A DNA stretch of 64,000 nt from Gordius sp. MW1 (taxonomy: Eukaryota; Nematomorpha; Gordioida; Gordea; Gordiidae), in the NCBI GenBank assembly GCA_964036665.1, contig OZ038526.1, positions 5,394,001 through 5,458,000 on the forward strand, given 5' to 3'. Positions 23,132 to 34,500 of the stretch are shown in pieces (position 1 is the stretch's first letter; each line of letters starts with the position of its first letter). The position numbers were made by a program, and so were the translations under genes. A model generated the notes under the pieces. It was not told where the DNA came from. It did not search any database and saw only the letters and a list, made by a program, of their open reading frames with translations.

Positions 23132-23207
23132 CCAAAAAACGATCCCATAAATTGCATAGCAATTAATAAATGAATTGTAGGCAGGCCCTCCTTTCCATTA
23201 TCGCGGC

Positions 23208-23684
23208 ATATACTATCCATAGACTAGATAGACTGCTCATCAACGCACAAAATGTGTACCCTTTTTTCCACCATTTTGAAAGGCACATTGTAAAGTGGTA
23301 ATCATATAGAAATTCGTGATTTTCGCAAATTAAATAATCTTAAAAAGGTAAATAAAAAAATATTGAATTGGGGAGATATCAAAAACAGCATTTTAAAATA
23401 AATATCATTTAAAAAATACATAAAAATTAAAAATGTAAAAAATGCGATTAAAGTTTGTTTAATAATATAGCGCCATCAATTTTAATTGCTATTTTGTATA
23501 ATATTAATTTATTGACGTTCGTTTTAATTTTTAAACTAGTGAGGAGGGTAAATTGACTGTTATAGGGCAAAATTACATGGTTAAAATACACCAGTTGCCC
23601 TCTTCAAAATGGAGGAAAATTTGACACACAATTAACCATGCAACATATGGCATGAGCAGACTATCTAGTCTATGATACTATCAC
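23208..23684 (+). mobile_element. About 475-bp MITE with CTAGATAGACTGCTCAT ends
   Basis: The ends ATAGACTAGATAGACTGCTC and its inverted mate ATGAGCAGACTATCTAGTCT enclose an AT-rich core. The inner sequence (23430-23635) also occurs inverted inside the LINE at 28035-28240, and the right end recurs at about 57240-57385. Confidence 0.75.
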
Positions 23685-23907
23685 GGAAGTTGACATTTCG
23701 AATGTATAAGCGGAATTTGATATAACTTTTGCCAAAATCATTATCTCGCCCATTTAAAATCTTTATTATTTATTTATAATGTATAACCTTATAAGAGAAG
23801 AATAAAAATCTAAACAACACAGTGAAGGTATCTAAAAACAAACCACTTTTAATATCTAATAGCAAAAGAAATCTCGTGTGGATCCTGGACTATTCAACGA
23901 AGATTAA

Positions 23908-23968
23908 ATGAACAAGTTGTTATTTTATTGGTTTATTATTATTGTATGTATTGCAGCTCTGAACGCAG
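23908..23968 (+). pseudogene. Orphan signal-peptide exon candidate
   Basis: An ATG starts 20 codons reading MNKLLFYWFIIIVCIAALNA plus one base, then GGTATAATTT as donor. This is a good signal peptide (basic start, hydrophobic core, A-x-A-like end). The first exon of the GH18 gene at 52604 has the same length (61 bp) and phase. No GH18 exon follows within reach, so it may be a relic of a paralogous secreted gene or chance. Confidence 0.4.
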
Positions 23969-24319
23969 GTATAATTTCCCCATAGGGAGTACGCGTGGTT
24001 GGCAATAATAATATTAGGGCTGGCTAGAGTTTCAAGCTCCCCACCGTAATGTGATAAAGGTGTCAGGGATATAAATATTTAAAGTGATAAGTGATAAATG
24101 TTTTAATATAATTACTATAGGTATTTTTTACATAATTGAGACCATGGATTTGAGCAGCAACAGTCCACCTAATTAAGATATAAATCGTCACAAAAAAATA
24201 TTAATGAAGCATCGTTACTAGAGATAGAAATCAATGTTAAAACTGTTAGATTCAAATTAGTGAAATTTTTTTAATCACTATTTTTACCCCAGTTCAATTT
24301 AAATATAAAGACATCATCC

Positions 24320-25129
24320 CAGAGATCAGATTGCCCAGCCCGGCCCGCTGCCCGAACAGGCCCGGCCCGGCCCGTGGGCCGGGTCGGGCCGGGCAACTGT
24401 CCTAAATTTTTATTTTCGGGCGGGCACGAAGAAAATAGGATTCGGGCAATTCGGGCTTAATGAGATTTTTTAGATAGTGTATTTTTTTTGTTACTTTTCA
24501 TTAAATTGCATATGAAAATGCTAAAAAATCGCCATCCATCCCCAAGTTATTTTTACAATTTTTGCCAGAACCCCTTTATTTCCATCAAGTCCCTAGCTAG
24601 GTTATGGAAAGGATTAAAATATTTATATTTATGCAGCCCTTTCATAGTTCGTAATTCGCATGTGCCGTCTATACATAGTACAAAATCCTCACGCTCAAAT
24701 TGATACAACGCCTGAAAGTGTTAAATTTCATTCTAATATCATTTAATTTTTTAACAAATGATTTAACAAGGCTTCTCCAATTCGCCTTTATTATTCCCTT
24801 ATCACTCATCGCTAAGCTCAAATATTTTAGAAAGACCAAATACTACGTTTTTTGACCAATTAGGATTAAAATTAAAGTACAAAAGTTTCTTTTGAAAAAA
24901 TCATTCGACTTTTAAATATTGAAAGAATTTTAGGTCGCAAAATTTCGGGCCTAACAGGCAAATTTAATATTTCGGGCCGGGCATTTCGGGCAGCATTAAT
25001 GTTTCGGGCGGGCTCGGGCGGACACCAGAAGGGTTCGGGCGGGCTCGGGCGGGCTCGGGCGGGCAATGAGGTGAGAGAATTGAACCGGGCCGGGTTCGGG
25101 CAGAAAATTCCTAACAAATCTGACCTCTG
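24320..25129 (+). mobile_element. GC-bookended hAT-like MITE (CCCGGCC/GGGCGGGCTC)
   Basis: Ends CAGAGATCAGATT and (inverted) CAGAGGTCAGATT frame the element. Next to them lie dense GC motifs: CCCGGCCCGCTGCCCGAAC at 24336-24420 and TTCGGGCGGGCTCGGGCGG at 24940-25110. The core between is AT-rich. The open frame across the right bookend is an artefact of the repeat. Confidence 0.7.
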
Positions 25130-25209
25130 ACTTTGTACGCCTTTAATATACATGCCTGATAAATTAAGGGATCAATTACTTTTTATATAATGCATCATTT
25201 TATATAATA

Positions 25210-26341
25210 ACTAGCTGACCCGGCAAACGTTGTTTTGCCATATTAGAAATATTTAAAAAAAATTTAAAAATTTAAATATGAAAATTTAAAACTACCAAAA
25301 AAAAAATTTAAAAACTCAACTAAACGAAAAATAACAAATAATTGATATTTTTAAGGGTGGTTAAAAACACAAAATTTTACCACAATAATGTTCGAATTTA
25401 AATTTTCATGAAGCATATTTTCTTAAGTCAAATTTACCTATAATCAAAAAAAAATATCGCGCCTGGCCTTTATGATAAAATATAAACAAAAGGCGGATAC
25501 GGATACGCATATAGTTTATAACGAAAAATAACAAATAATTGATATTTTTTGTGGCGTTGTGCAAAATTCTGCACCTTTGCCCCCTCACCAAGCAAATTTA
25601 AGCAAATTTTTTAAGTCTAAATTACCTATAATCAAAAATTAATCATTAAATTTTGGATACATTTTTTTAAAGCTATCGCTAGAGACCTACAAAATGGTAT
25701 TTTTTGAAATCATAGTCTGGCCCAAGCACCCCCCCCCCCCCCCCCAAGAGGAAAATCTTTGGCCCCCTGGCCCTTCAATCAATTTTTTTTAATTTTTGTA
25801 ATTAAGAACAATATCATAATTATAATATTTGTTTCTGAATAAAACTTTTAATTCTGAACTTAATAATGTCCGAAGAACTGAGATATATCAACATTTATTG
25901 GCACCTCCTTAAAATAATTTTAATTTTTCTCCTTATTTAACGCGCAAAAAATGACAAAATTAGATTTTTTAATTTATTTAGCCGCGCAGGAGGGGACACG
26001 ACCGTCCTATAATAATAAAATTAATGATTGACGTGAAAAATAAGCAAAAAAATGACTTTGATACTCAATGTTTCAAATCGTAAAAACAGCACATGCCCAC
26101 ATTTATCACACTACAAACGATAGATACGCAGGGTGCTTTTGATTGACATTCGATTAAACGTCAAAACGTATAAAACAAACTCGAAAATTACTGGACCGAT
26201 TTGGCTCGAACAAATCTTAAAACACGCTCCGGAGTGTCAGGAATAAACTGTGAAATTTTGAGCCAAATCGGTATGGTAGTTTTCCAAAATTGATGGCGGC
26301 ATACACACATACACACATAGTTTTATTTTTATATATAAGAT
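25210..26341 (+). mobile_element. CTAGCTGACCCGGCAAACGT interspersed element
   Basis: It begins ACTAGCTGACCCGGCAAACG followed by TTGTTTTGCCA, and ends with CACATACACACATAGTTTTA followed by ATATATAAGAT. This head and tail pair is familiar from many arthropod genomes in non-autonomous Helentron/MINE-type repeats. A C-run of about 20 (25726-25745) marks a possible nested MITE. Confidence 0.7.
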
Positions 26342-27062
26342 AAATGTAAGGATTCTGCAAGACTGCCTTATAAATTCTAATAGTTTTGCGACTCTACACT
26401 CTAGAAACAATAAAGTTAATCATACGACATTTTGGCCTTATTATATTTTAAATTTTAAGCGGTTTCCTTCTTTTATTTCCCAGGCTTTTTCAATAAATAG
26501 GAAAAAGCCATCTTTGTAAAAGAGCAAAAAATAAAATTTAAATAGCAAAATTATTTACACGTCGTTTAAAAATTTATAATTCTCGCAATAAGTTGAACAA
26601 AGGGGACAATCAGGGTTGTAGACACGATTTTCTTTGCATTTTCTTCTTCTTTATCAGTTTTGTTTTAATGAGATTCTTCCATCTTGACCGGGTGAGTGCT
26701 ATGTCTTGATTAATCTCTTTTGTTTCATAACTTTCTCGACTTGCCATTTCCACGTGACACGAGGTCGTCCTCTTTCTCTCTTCCCCAGTACCTCTAAATC
26801 CAGTACTTTTCAATTTACGTCATTCGTCTCCCTTCTTAGTGTGTGCCCATACCACTTTAGCAGATTTTCGCTAATCATGTCCGCCATAGGTTAAATACCC
26901 ATTTTTGTCATGAAAAAGAATCGTACTATGGTCGAGCTTAATTCTATCATTTTCATCTCTGTGGTTTGTAATAGCTTTTCTTCCATTGTGTTTAATGCCC
27001 ACGTTTCACTTCCATAGAGTAATACCGTTTTTACGATAGATTTGTTAGCTTTGTTCTTCAAC

Positions 27063-27218
27063 CAGGCGCGTAGCCAGGATTTTCTCTGGGGGGGGGGAAA
27101 TTATAAATTTTTTTTGTAACATTATTTAAAAAAACAAAATAAACATTTGATATTTTTTTTTCGGGGGGGGGGGGGATTTCCCGTTCCCCCCCCCCCCCCG
27201 TCTGGCTACGCCACTGTC
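27063..27218 (-). mobile_element. hAT-type MITE nested in the LINE
   Basis: Ends CAGGCGCGTAGCCAGG and TGGCTACGCCACTG enclose a G-run and C-runs. The LINE sequence TTCTTCAAC occurs on both sides (27054-27062 and 27219-27227), a target duplication that shows insertion into an already present LINE. Confidence 0.8.
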
Positions 27219-28034
27219 TTCTTCAACAATATTCGAATTTTCTTGTCGCTCCGGATATACTTCGCCATTTCATCCTTTTTGGTTAAGGGCATTGACCTCT
27301 GCTGCGCAATTTTCCTTTTGATGTAGCATCGAGCCGAGGTATCTAAACCCGTCTAATTTTGGGTATTTTAGAGGGTCATCCGGCGATAAGCTGCCTGTAA
27401 CGTTCATTTCCATGCATACCGTTTTTCGATCGTTGACCTTTAAACCATATCCAGCTAAGCGTTTTGACCACTTTCGGCTTCTTCGAATACTTTCTCCTTT
27501 GTTTCTTTGCATAGTACTATATCATCGGCATATAGCATACACCACGGTGATGGCGGAATGTCTATCGTTATCGTGTCCATAATTATATTAAATAAAAGGG
27601 ACTTGGAGCAAATCCTTGATGTAATCCTATTTCAACCCTAAAAGGTATAGAGTCTCCAACTGACGTCCTAACGCAAGAATTTGAGGCTTCTTAGATATTT
27701 TTTATAAGCCTTATATATGCGTCAGGGATATTTTGTCTTCTTAAACCACCATATTAAATCGCGAGGGCAGTGGCGTACGCAAGGGCCCGCGGCTTTTGAA
27801 AAAATATATTTTTTTTTCTAATATAGCATTATATAATAAATATTATGAAATGAGTGTTACTTAATTAACTATCTGGATTTCGAATCGAATATTTTTAGTA
27901 TTTTACTAAAAAAATATTCGATTCGAGATTCGTCGAATATTAAAATAAAGATCCGGATTCGATTCGAAAAAAATTAAAGATTCGAATTCCATTCGAATAT
28001 AAATAAAAAATTTTATATTAAAAAACAAATATAA

Positions 28035-28240
28035 AAGGTAAGTGTGTCAAATTTTCCTCCATTTTGAAGAGGGCAACTGGTGTATTTTAACCATGTAATT
28101 TTGCCCTATAACAGTCAATTTACTTTCCTCACTAGTTTAAAAATTAAAACGAACGTCAATAAATTAATATTATACAAAATAGCAATTAATATTGATGGCG
28201 CTATATTATTAAACAAACTTTAATCGCATTTTTTACATTC
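28035..28240 (-). repeat. Internal fragment of the 23208-type MITE, inverted, inside the LINE
   Basis: The segment from GTGTCAAATTTTCCTCCATT to TTTAATCGCATTTTTTACAT is the reverse complement of 23430-23635 with few changes. Confidence 0.75.
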
Positions 28241-30497
28241 AACAACCATTTAGTATTTTAAGCGTCAATATATTTTCCCTGTAAAATTAATATGATTTTT
28301 ATTTAAACCCCCCCCCCCCCCCTGAAGAAAAATCCTGCGCGAGGGTGTCATAAATTTTCTCTAAGTCGATAAAGACCATATGTTAGTCTCTTCTCTTTTC
28401 ACCATATTTATCCATCATTCGTCTTAGTGTAAAGTTTGCGTCGATTGTGGATTTCCCGGCCACAAATCTGAATTGGTTAGCCGATATTTCGCCCCCCCCC
28501 CCCGTTTTTCAGCCTTGTTACTAAGATCCTTTCCATAAGTTTCAAGTAGTGGCAAGTTAGCTTGATACATATGTAATTTCCACAGTCCTGAGGGTATCTT
28601 TTGCCTTTAAATAAGGGTACAATCGTGCTTGATCTCCATTGATTAGGAATTCGCTCTTTAACCAATATATTGTTGAAGTGGTTCGTCATGGTCGTGGATC
28701 CTTCTTCACTGCATCCGAGCAATGCCTCCATAAGTATTCCATCTGGCCCATTATCTTTTACTTTTTGCTCTTATTCATTTGTGTCCTAGCTTCACCCTCC
28801 TAAAAGAGTCCGACCATACTTATGTTTGACTCAATATCGGAAAATCTTTGTCATTTTCCCACCTTTCCATTACTTCCTTCGGCTTGAATAAGGTTTGACC
28901 CTTCTGGTTTTTGACTTTTAAAAACTACGACATCGATCTTGACCAATTTTTAAATAAGCCTATCGCCCCTTTATGTTCCAGTTTGTTTACCATCTCGGTG
29001 TACGCGACATTCTTTTCTTTGCAACGGCCTATTTTTGTGGGCTCTCTTTGCCTCCCTATACTATTGATAATCCTCCCACATTTTTGAGTATTTTTTCTTT
29101 TTTTTTGATGAAATCCCTAACCGATTGATTCCACCACCATACTTCCTTATTCATAGCTTTGCCTCCCTTGGTCTGTCCTAGAACTCCAATCACTGTATCC
29201 TTTATGTCCTTAGTTAGTGTCTTCCAATTGTCGTCTACGTCCCCTTGCAAGTTCCTTGCCCCCAAGAGAAAGGAGGCTTTTTGAGGCTATTTTTCGTTCG
29301 TCTCTATAACAAGGGGATGTTGCCAATCTTTGATACTCCATAAGTCCTTTGCCGTATTAGCAGATAGTCAATTTGACTAAAATGCTTCTCACTTCTATAA
29401 GTCATAATATGATCTCGCGTTTTGGAAAATAAATGTTAACGATCGCCGTGTCATATGCTTGGGATACTTGGAGTAGTTTTTTCCCTTCTTTGTTCTTTAG
29501 ACCATGCCCATAGCCTCCATGATTGCGTTCATACCCGAGGCGTGCTTTCCCTACGTGAGCGTTGAAATTCGCTCCAATAATTAGCCTTTCTTCCTGTCCG
29601 ATTCCTTGTATTTCCTTTTCCAATGAATCAAAGAATATATCTTTCTCTGATTCCATACACCCAATCTGGGAGCATACGCGCACATAACGGTTAGGAGGCC
29701 CCCTTGAACTGTTATTTTCACCCACATTAGCCTGCCTGAACAACGCTTGACTTCCACCACCTTGTCCTTGAACAATTCGCTTAGAACGATACCGACCCTA
29801 TTTCTACGATTTGGGGACCCACTAGAATAGTTTGTATCCTTCTCCTCGAGCTTTGGTTCCGTTCCCCCTCGTCTCTTGTAGGTAGGGATGTGTAATTTTC
29901 TTCTTTTTAGCATTTGTGCGCCCTCGATGCTCTTCCCCGTCAACGTTTCCAGTCCAGCATGTTATTCGCATTCTTTCAACGACTAATTTCCTTGACCGCC
30001 TTCGTTGTGAGTCGGGCAGTAACCATTGTGTATTTATCACATTGCACGGGCAGGGTATGCAGTGCGCGTTGTTTGTGGAGGACGCCCTATTATAAATATT
30101 TACGAGTACATTGTGCAATTAGGAATATATTAGATATGTGTGTAATTAGTAGATAATCAGTCGAGCCCATAAACAATAATGGAATTCGGGCCTAACCTGG
30201 TCGAAAAAACTAAAGGTAACTAGCGGTCATTAGCTAGTCTATTTGCGAAACCAAAAAAGTCTTTTACAGAGACATATGTCCACAGCCATTAAAAACCCGT
30301 TTAAGTATCTTACCTACTATCGAGTTGTAATACTGTGCAGCAGTTCAATCTCAGGTCACCTATGATCGACTGGTCACGAATGGCTTGAATGTATCTCATG
30401 TAATGTAATTACTCAGGACTTTTGCTTTAAAATCTAAAAATTTCGTATGCAATAGCTCTCCGCCTAGGTATTGAAGTTATCATAGAATATTCCTGCA

Positions 30498-30885
30498 AAA
30501 ATTGCAACAAAGAAATAGATATCTGAGCTCATCAACCACTCCATTGCAAAAACAAATATAGCTTTATCCGCCATCAAAATATAAGCCTTTTGATTCAATC
30601 GGCTCTAAAAAAAGCCGGCACTCTTTCCATCCTTGAACCATCTGATCCTTCTTAAGAAGGTAGAATGCGCCCCAACGGAGTTTTTACGATCCCCTCGCAG
30701 GATGGTAAGTTCCTTGCTTGGGGCTTTACCTGCATTGATATCCTCGCGCCCAATAATAATAATTTTTACCCACATTCTTGTGCGGAAGATCGTAAAACAC
30801 TCAAATACCGAGCCATTGCTCATTCTAAAATTTTTATTTCAATAATAACTTCCTGTTCCGCTACTTTTGGCAAGAAAGCATGAGC
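30498..30885 (+). pseudogene. Decayed retroelement C-terminal fragment
   Basis: The + strand reads, with stops between, C-x-x-E-I-D, then ALKKAGTLSILEPSDPS, RMRPNGVFTIP and FLAWGFTCIDILAP. This matches the region after the reverse transcriptase in many invertebrate LINE-like proteins (pattern AG.P...EP..L, RPDG.T..PW, L.WD.TC.DTLA). It is short and stop-broken. Confidence 0.5.
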
Positions 30886-31157
30886 ATTTTTTGAATCGAT
30901 AGGAATCCCTAAATACTCACCCACCTTTATTTTACGTCAAAAAATGGGAATTTTAATAGCTAAATATAATCACAAATCCTTATCTGACACATGGCCCGCG
31001 TTGGCTATTGACGAATCTGATGAATAATGTTTTAATTATATTATTTTATGCTCGTTTATTGTATATTTCTTGTATCAATTTTATAATAAAAGCATTTTAA
31101 CAAAAAAAAATTATTGAAAAATTATTAGTAGGACAGGAGGGACATAAGGACAACCAA

Positions 31158-31195
31158 AGGCGAACCCATAAATGGCATAGCAAATAATATAAACA
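31158..31195 (+). repeat. Solo R-family terminal motif
   Basis: AAAGGCGAACCCATAAATGG followed by CATAGCAAATAAT is the diverged terminus of the R family with no recognisable body attached. Confidence 0.5.
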
Positions 31196-31518
31196 TATTT
31201 AATATATAAGTTTTTCATATGTTGACCTTATAATAAGAAATTTAAATATAAAAGTTAAATTTTGGCATAGAATGCATCCATATTTTACATTGTATTAGGA
31301 ATATAGTATAATTTGCTTCTTTATAACATAGTCCTACTTTAACAAAATATGCGACTCCTTTGCTTTTTAATTTTATAGGCATCAAGAATAGCCGTATGCA
31401 TATGCATATCTTTATTATTATATTAAAGTTAATGTCTCTTAATAGCTTATTAAACTAATCATCAGGCTCAAAAGTATGGTTTCCTACTTTCCTTGAGCTA
31501 AAAATTTAGAACAGCAAC

Positions 31519-34500
31519 ATGGACCTAGACACAGAAAACAAAGAATTTCAAGAAACGTTAAAGGTTTGGATAGGTGTTTTGAAAAAATATATTATTTTAA
31601 GGGAATATTTGAAACTACAGTTTCTGCCACCAAATCTACTCATATTATAGCAAAACTTCTAAATGATGATAAATTTTTATGTTCAAAAGATGCTGATAAT
31701 ATAGAAAAAACTATAGAGTTACAGGCTAACAAGATATGGAACTTGTAAGTATCTTATCTTAATGCATAATTCATTTTGTAGGTTACGGTCATCTATCTCT
31801 TTATGCTCCCCTAATTTAACCATAAGAAAGAAAGATGATGTAGGTGGAAAAATGAAAGTCTTGACTGAAATCAATGATATAATTCTTGAAATCATAGTAA
31901 ACATTTGATATCTATAAAAACAATCTTTTACCTTTCATTTGTTGATGTTTAAATTTTTTAAAACATTAATAGTATATTTTTTATTAATGCATCATATTTA
32001 TTGCCAATTCAAGAGCTACTTTCTATTACTTTTTCTAGTTTTAAATTGTTAATGTTTAAATATGAAGTTATTTTTTATTTATACTTAAATGTAACTAAAC
32101 TATATTATATCATGAACTAACTCTAGTTAATTAAATGTTTGCACTTAATTTGATTTAAAGTATATTAACTAATTGATTTATCTTAACCACATTTTTAGCA
32201 CAAAAATATATTCTTAATTGTTTGTATCTATGATATGAATATAAAGTAGTTTTATTTTTTGGTCTGATTTTCTAGTCAAATTGCTATTTTAAATATCTTA
32301 ATTATACTCTTTGTTTCAGGGTTATAATGTAATTGAGTTGAAATCTTGTTGCAACTAAATCTATGTTCTTGAGAATCATTAAATAATATTTAATTTTGAT
32401 TTGCCTTTAAATATAGAATTTTTATTTTTGAGATACTTTGTTAAAATACTATAATGTTAATTAAATACATTTAAATTATCAAATTTTTACTGATACTATT
32501 ACATTAAAGTTTCAATTATCTAAAGCATAATTGCCATACATTTTGTTTTGCCTTTTCTGAACAAATCTAGCGGGAATAATTATATTACTTATTAATTCAA
32601 AATATTAGTTTTATATTTCAAAGCTTAACATATAAGGAGATCTAAACTATGTAATGCAAAGATATCTCTGACTTGAAAAAAAATATAAAAGGCATTCTGT
32701 ACTTGCCCCTTATTTCTGATTTGTCAAACATTTTTTAATCAAAGGTTTTTTTAACTAGATAAATATATTTTTTTGTGAATTATTAAATTCTTAATATTTT
32801 TGAAGCAGTAGGGGGGGGGGTAAAACTTATTTATTAGATTTGCTTGAATGGTGTGAACCCAGCTAGAGCCCTGCAAAGTCACTTTTTTTCAACCCGAACC
32901 CGACCCGACCCAAAAACGTTTTAAATTTTTCAACCCGAACCCGACCCGACCCGAAAGCGTTTTAAGCCGAACCCGACCCGACCCGAAAGTAAAAAAAAAG
33001 TTATTATTGCAAAATGAAATTTAATGGTTTTAAATGGCAACAAAATATTCTCTCCCACAAAAGACAAAACGTTATATATCTATCATTTTCGGATCACATG
33101 CTTAAAAAGATAGGGAGGGATATATATAAAGTCAAAGCGGCACTCCTAAATGGGGTTATTATTATCATCTTCAAAATATAACACACCCGCAATTTATTAA
33201 TTAATTTTACATAAAAAATGCAGATATTCTAATTAAAATGAGTCTGTCTGTGTTATCAAGCGATCTTAAGGCTAATAATGGTCGAGGCCATGGGTGTACG
33301 CAGGGGGGGGGGCAAGGCCTAATTTACGAGAAAAAAAATTTAAATGCAAAAACATTAAAAAATTAAAAAAAATTAAGTTTTGCCCCCTCTAAATAAACTT
33401 TTAAACGTTTTGCCCCCCCCCCCCCCATCCTAATTCAAAACCTGGGTACGCCCATGGTCGTGTCAAAATTGTGCGAAAATGAAAGGAGAAAATTTAATTA
33501 TCAAAAATTTTAATTTTTTAAATCAAGTTTGTAAAATAATTATGATAATTTTATTTATTCTTGTGTAGATGATAGCCGGTAAAATAAGTTGAGACATTAA
33601 TATTTAAAAAGAAAAATGGGAGTTCAGAAAATCATAAAATTTGTGATACCAATTATATGTTTATCATAATTTATAGCATCCATAGATATTCTACCTTTCT
33701 GAGTTCAAAATTGCGCAATTTCAAAATTTAGATATAGCATAAAAGAAATTAATTTAAATTTATGTATGAGATAAATTAATCATACATTTCGATATTATTT
33801 ATAGATATTATATAATATATAATGGCATCAATTTAAAAGATATGTCTATTATGCAATATAAAATTCATAACCTTCAACCCGACCCGACCCGACCCTAGTT
33901 TAAAATTTTTCAACCCGAACCCAACCCGACCCGAAAGCTTTTTGAAATTTTCAACCCGACCCGACCCGAAGGCCTTTTAAAATTTTGGGTTTCGAGTCAC
34001 CCGTGCAGTGCTCTACCCCAGACCTCACTGACTCGAGTTACTCAATTTTGTGTTTATAAGAATTTAATTAAAATTGGGCTTAAGTTAGAGACAACAAAAC
34101 TTCAATGTTAAGCAGTTTGCCTTGTAGAACTCAAAATTCACGAAGGTCAGTTATATAAAATGGTTGGTTTTAACTCCTATAATGAAATGGATGGAACATT
34201 TTTGATTATATTATGATTGTTAACGCGTTTCCTTTAAAACTATCGCATTAAATGTTATTGTTACAAACTCGAAGTCTTGCATGAATTCTCGACACATCCA
34301 CTTGGTTAATAAAATTCGATTTACACCGAGGTATCACCCACCACTGTTTCGCTCTTTAAAATTGGCCGCTATTCTAGTAAAATCACATTGTGGCTTCGCT
34401 GTTTATACCTCTCCATGCTTTAGTTTTTCCCCAGTTTTACGTTTTTCTCTCAGAGTTTTATGACTATTAAAATATATGTATATTTAATTTTGCTTAATGA

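Larger units (their letters stand above)
20334..23170 (+). mobile_element. R-family element, tandem copy B (2.8 kb)
   Basis: This is a head-to-tail, almost letter-for-letter repeat of 17521-20333 at an offset of about 2811-2813. Differences seen are scattered single bases, small homopolymer indels, and the longer (GGACGAC)n. It suggests a recent duplication of the whole element or an assembly artefact. Confidence 0.85.
26610..30140 (-). pseudogene. Broken RTE-type LINE (endonuclease plus reverse transcriptase)
   Basis: Order on the - strand: an AP-endonuclease start near 29990 (RITCWTG, LQETRGNGTKA), LMWVKITV and VMCAYAPRLG, then LIIGANFNAHVGKARLGYER with HGGYG and AIVNIYFPKRE (29402-29600). 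Reverse transcriptase follows: IPNQWRSSTIVPLFKGK, DCGNY and LMERILVTRL (28480-28660), then the late RT part GLKVNDRKT with FRYLGSM (27300-27450) and the tail RSRWKNLI (about 26670). Frame changes separate these parts, and GANFN replaces the usual GxDFN of the endonuclease. The element is split by a hAT MITE (27063-27218) and foreign sequence at 27770-28330. It is inactive. Confidence 0.8.

Noticed and set aside
24872..25153. Open frame rich in Pro, Arg and Ala on the - strand (also 38294-38650)
   Set aside because: Composition comes from the GGGCGGGCTC bookend repeats.
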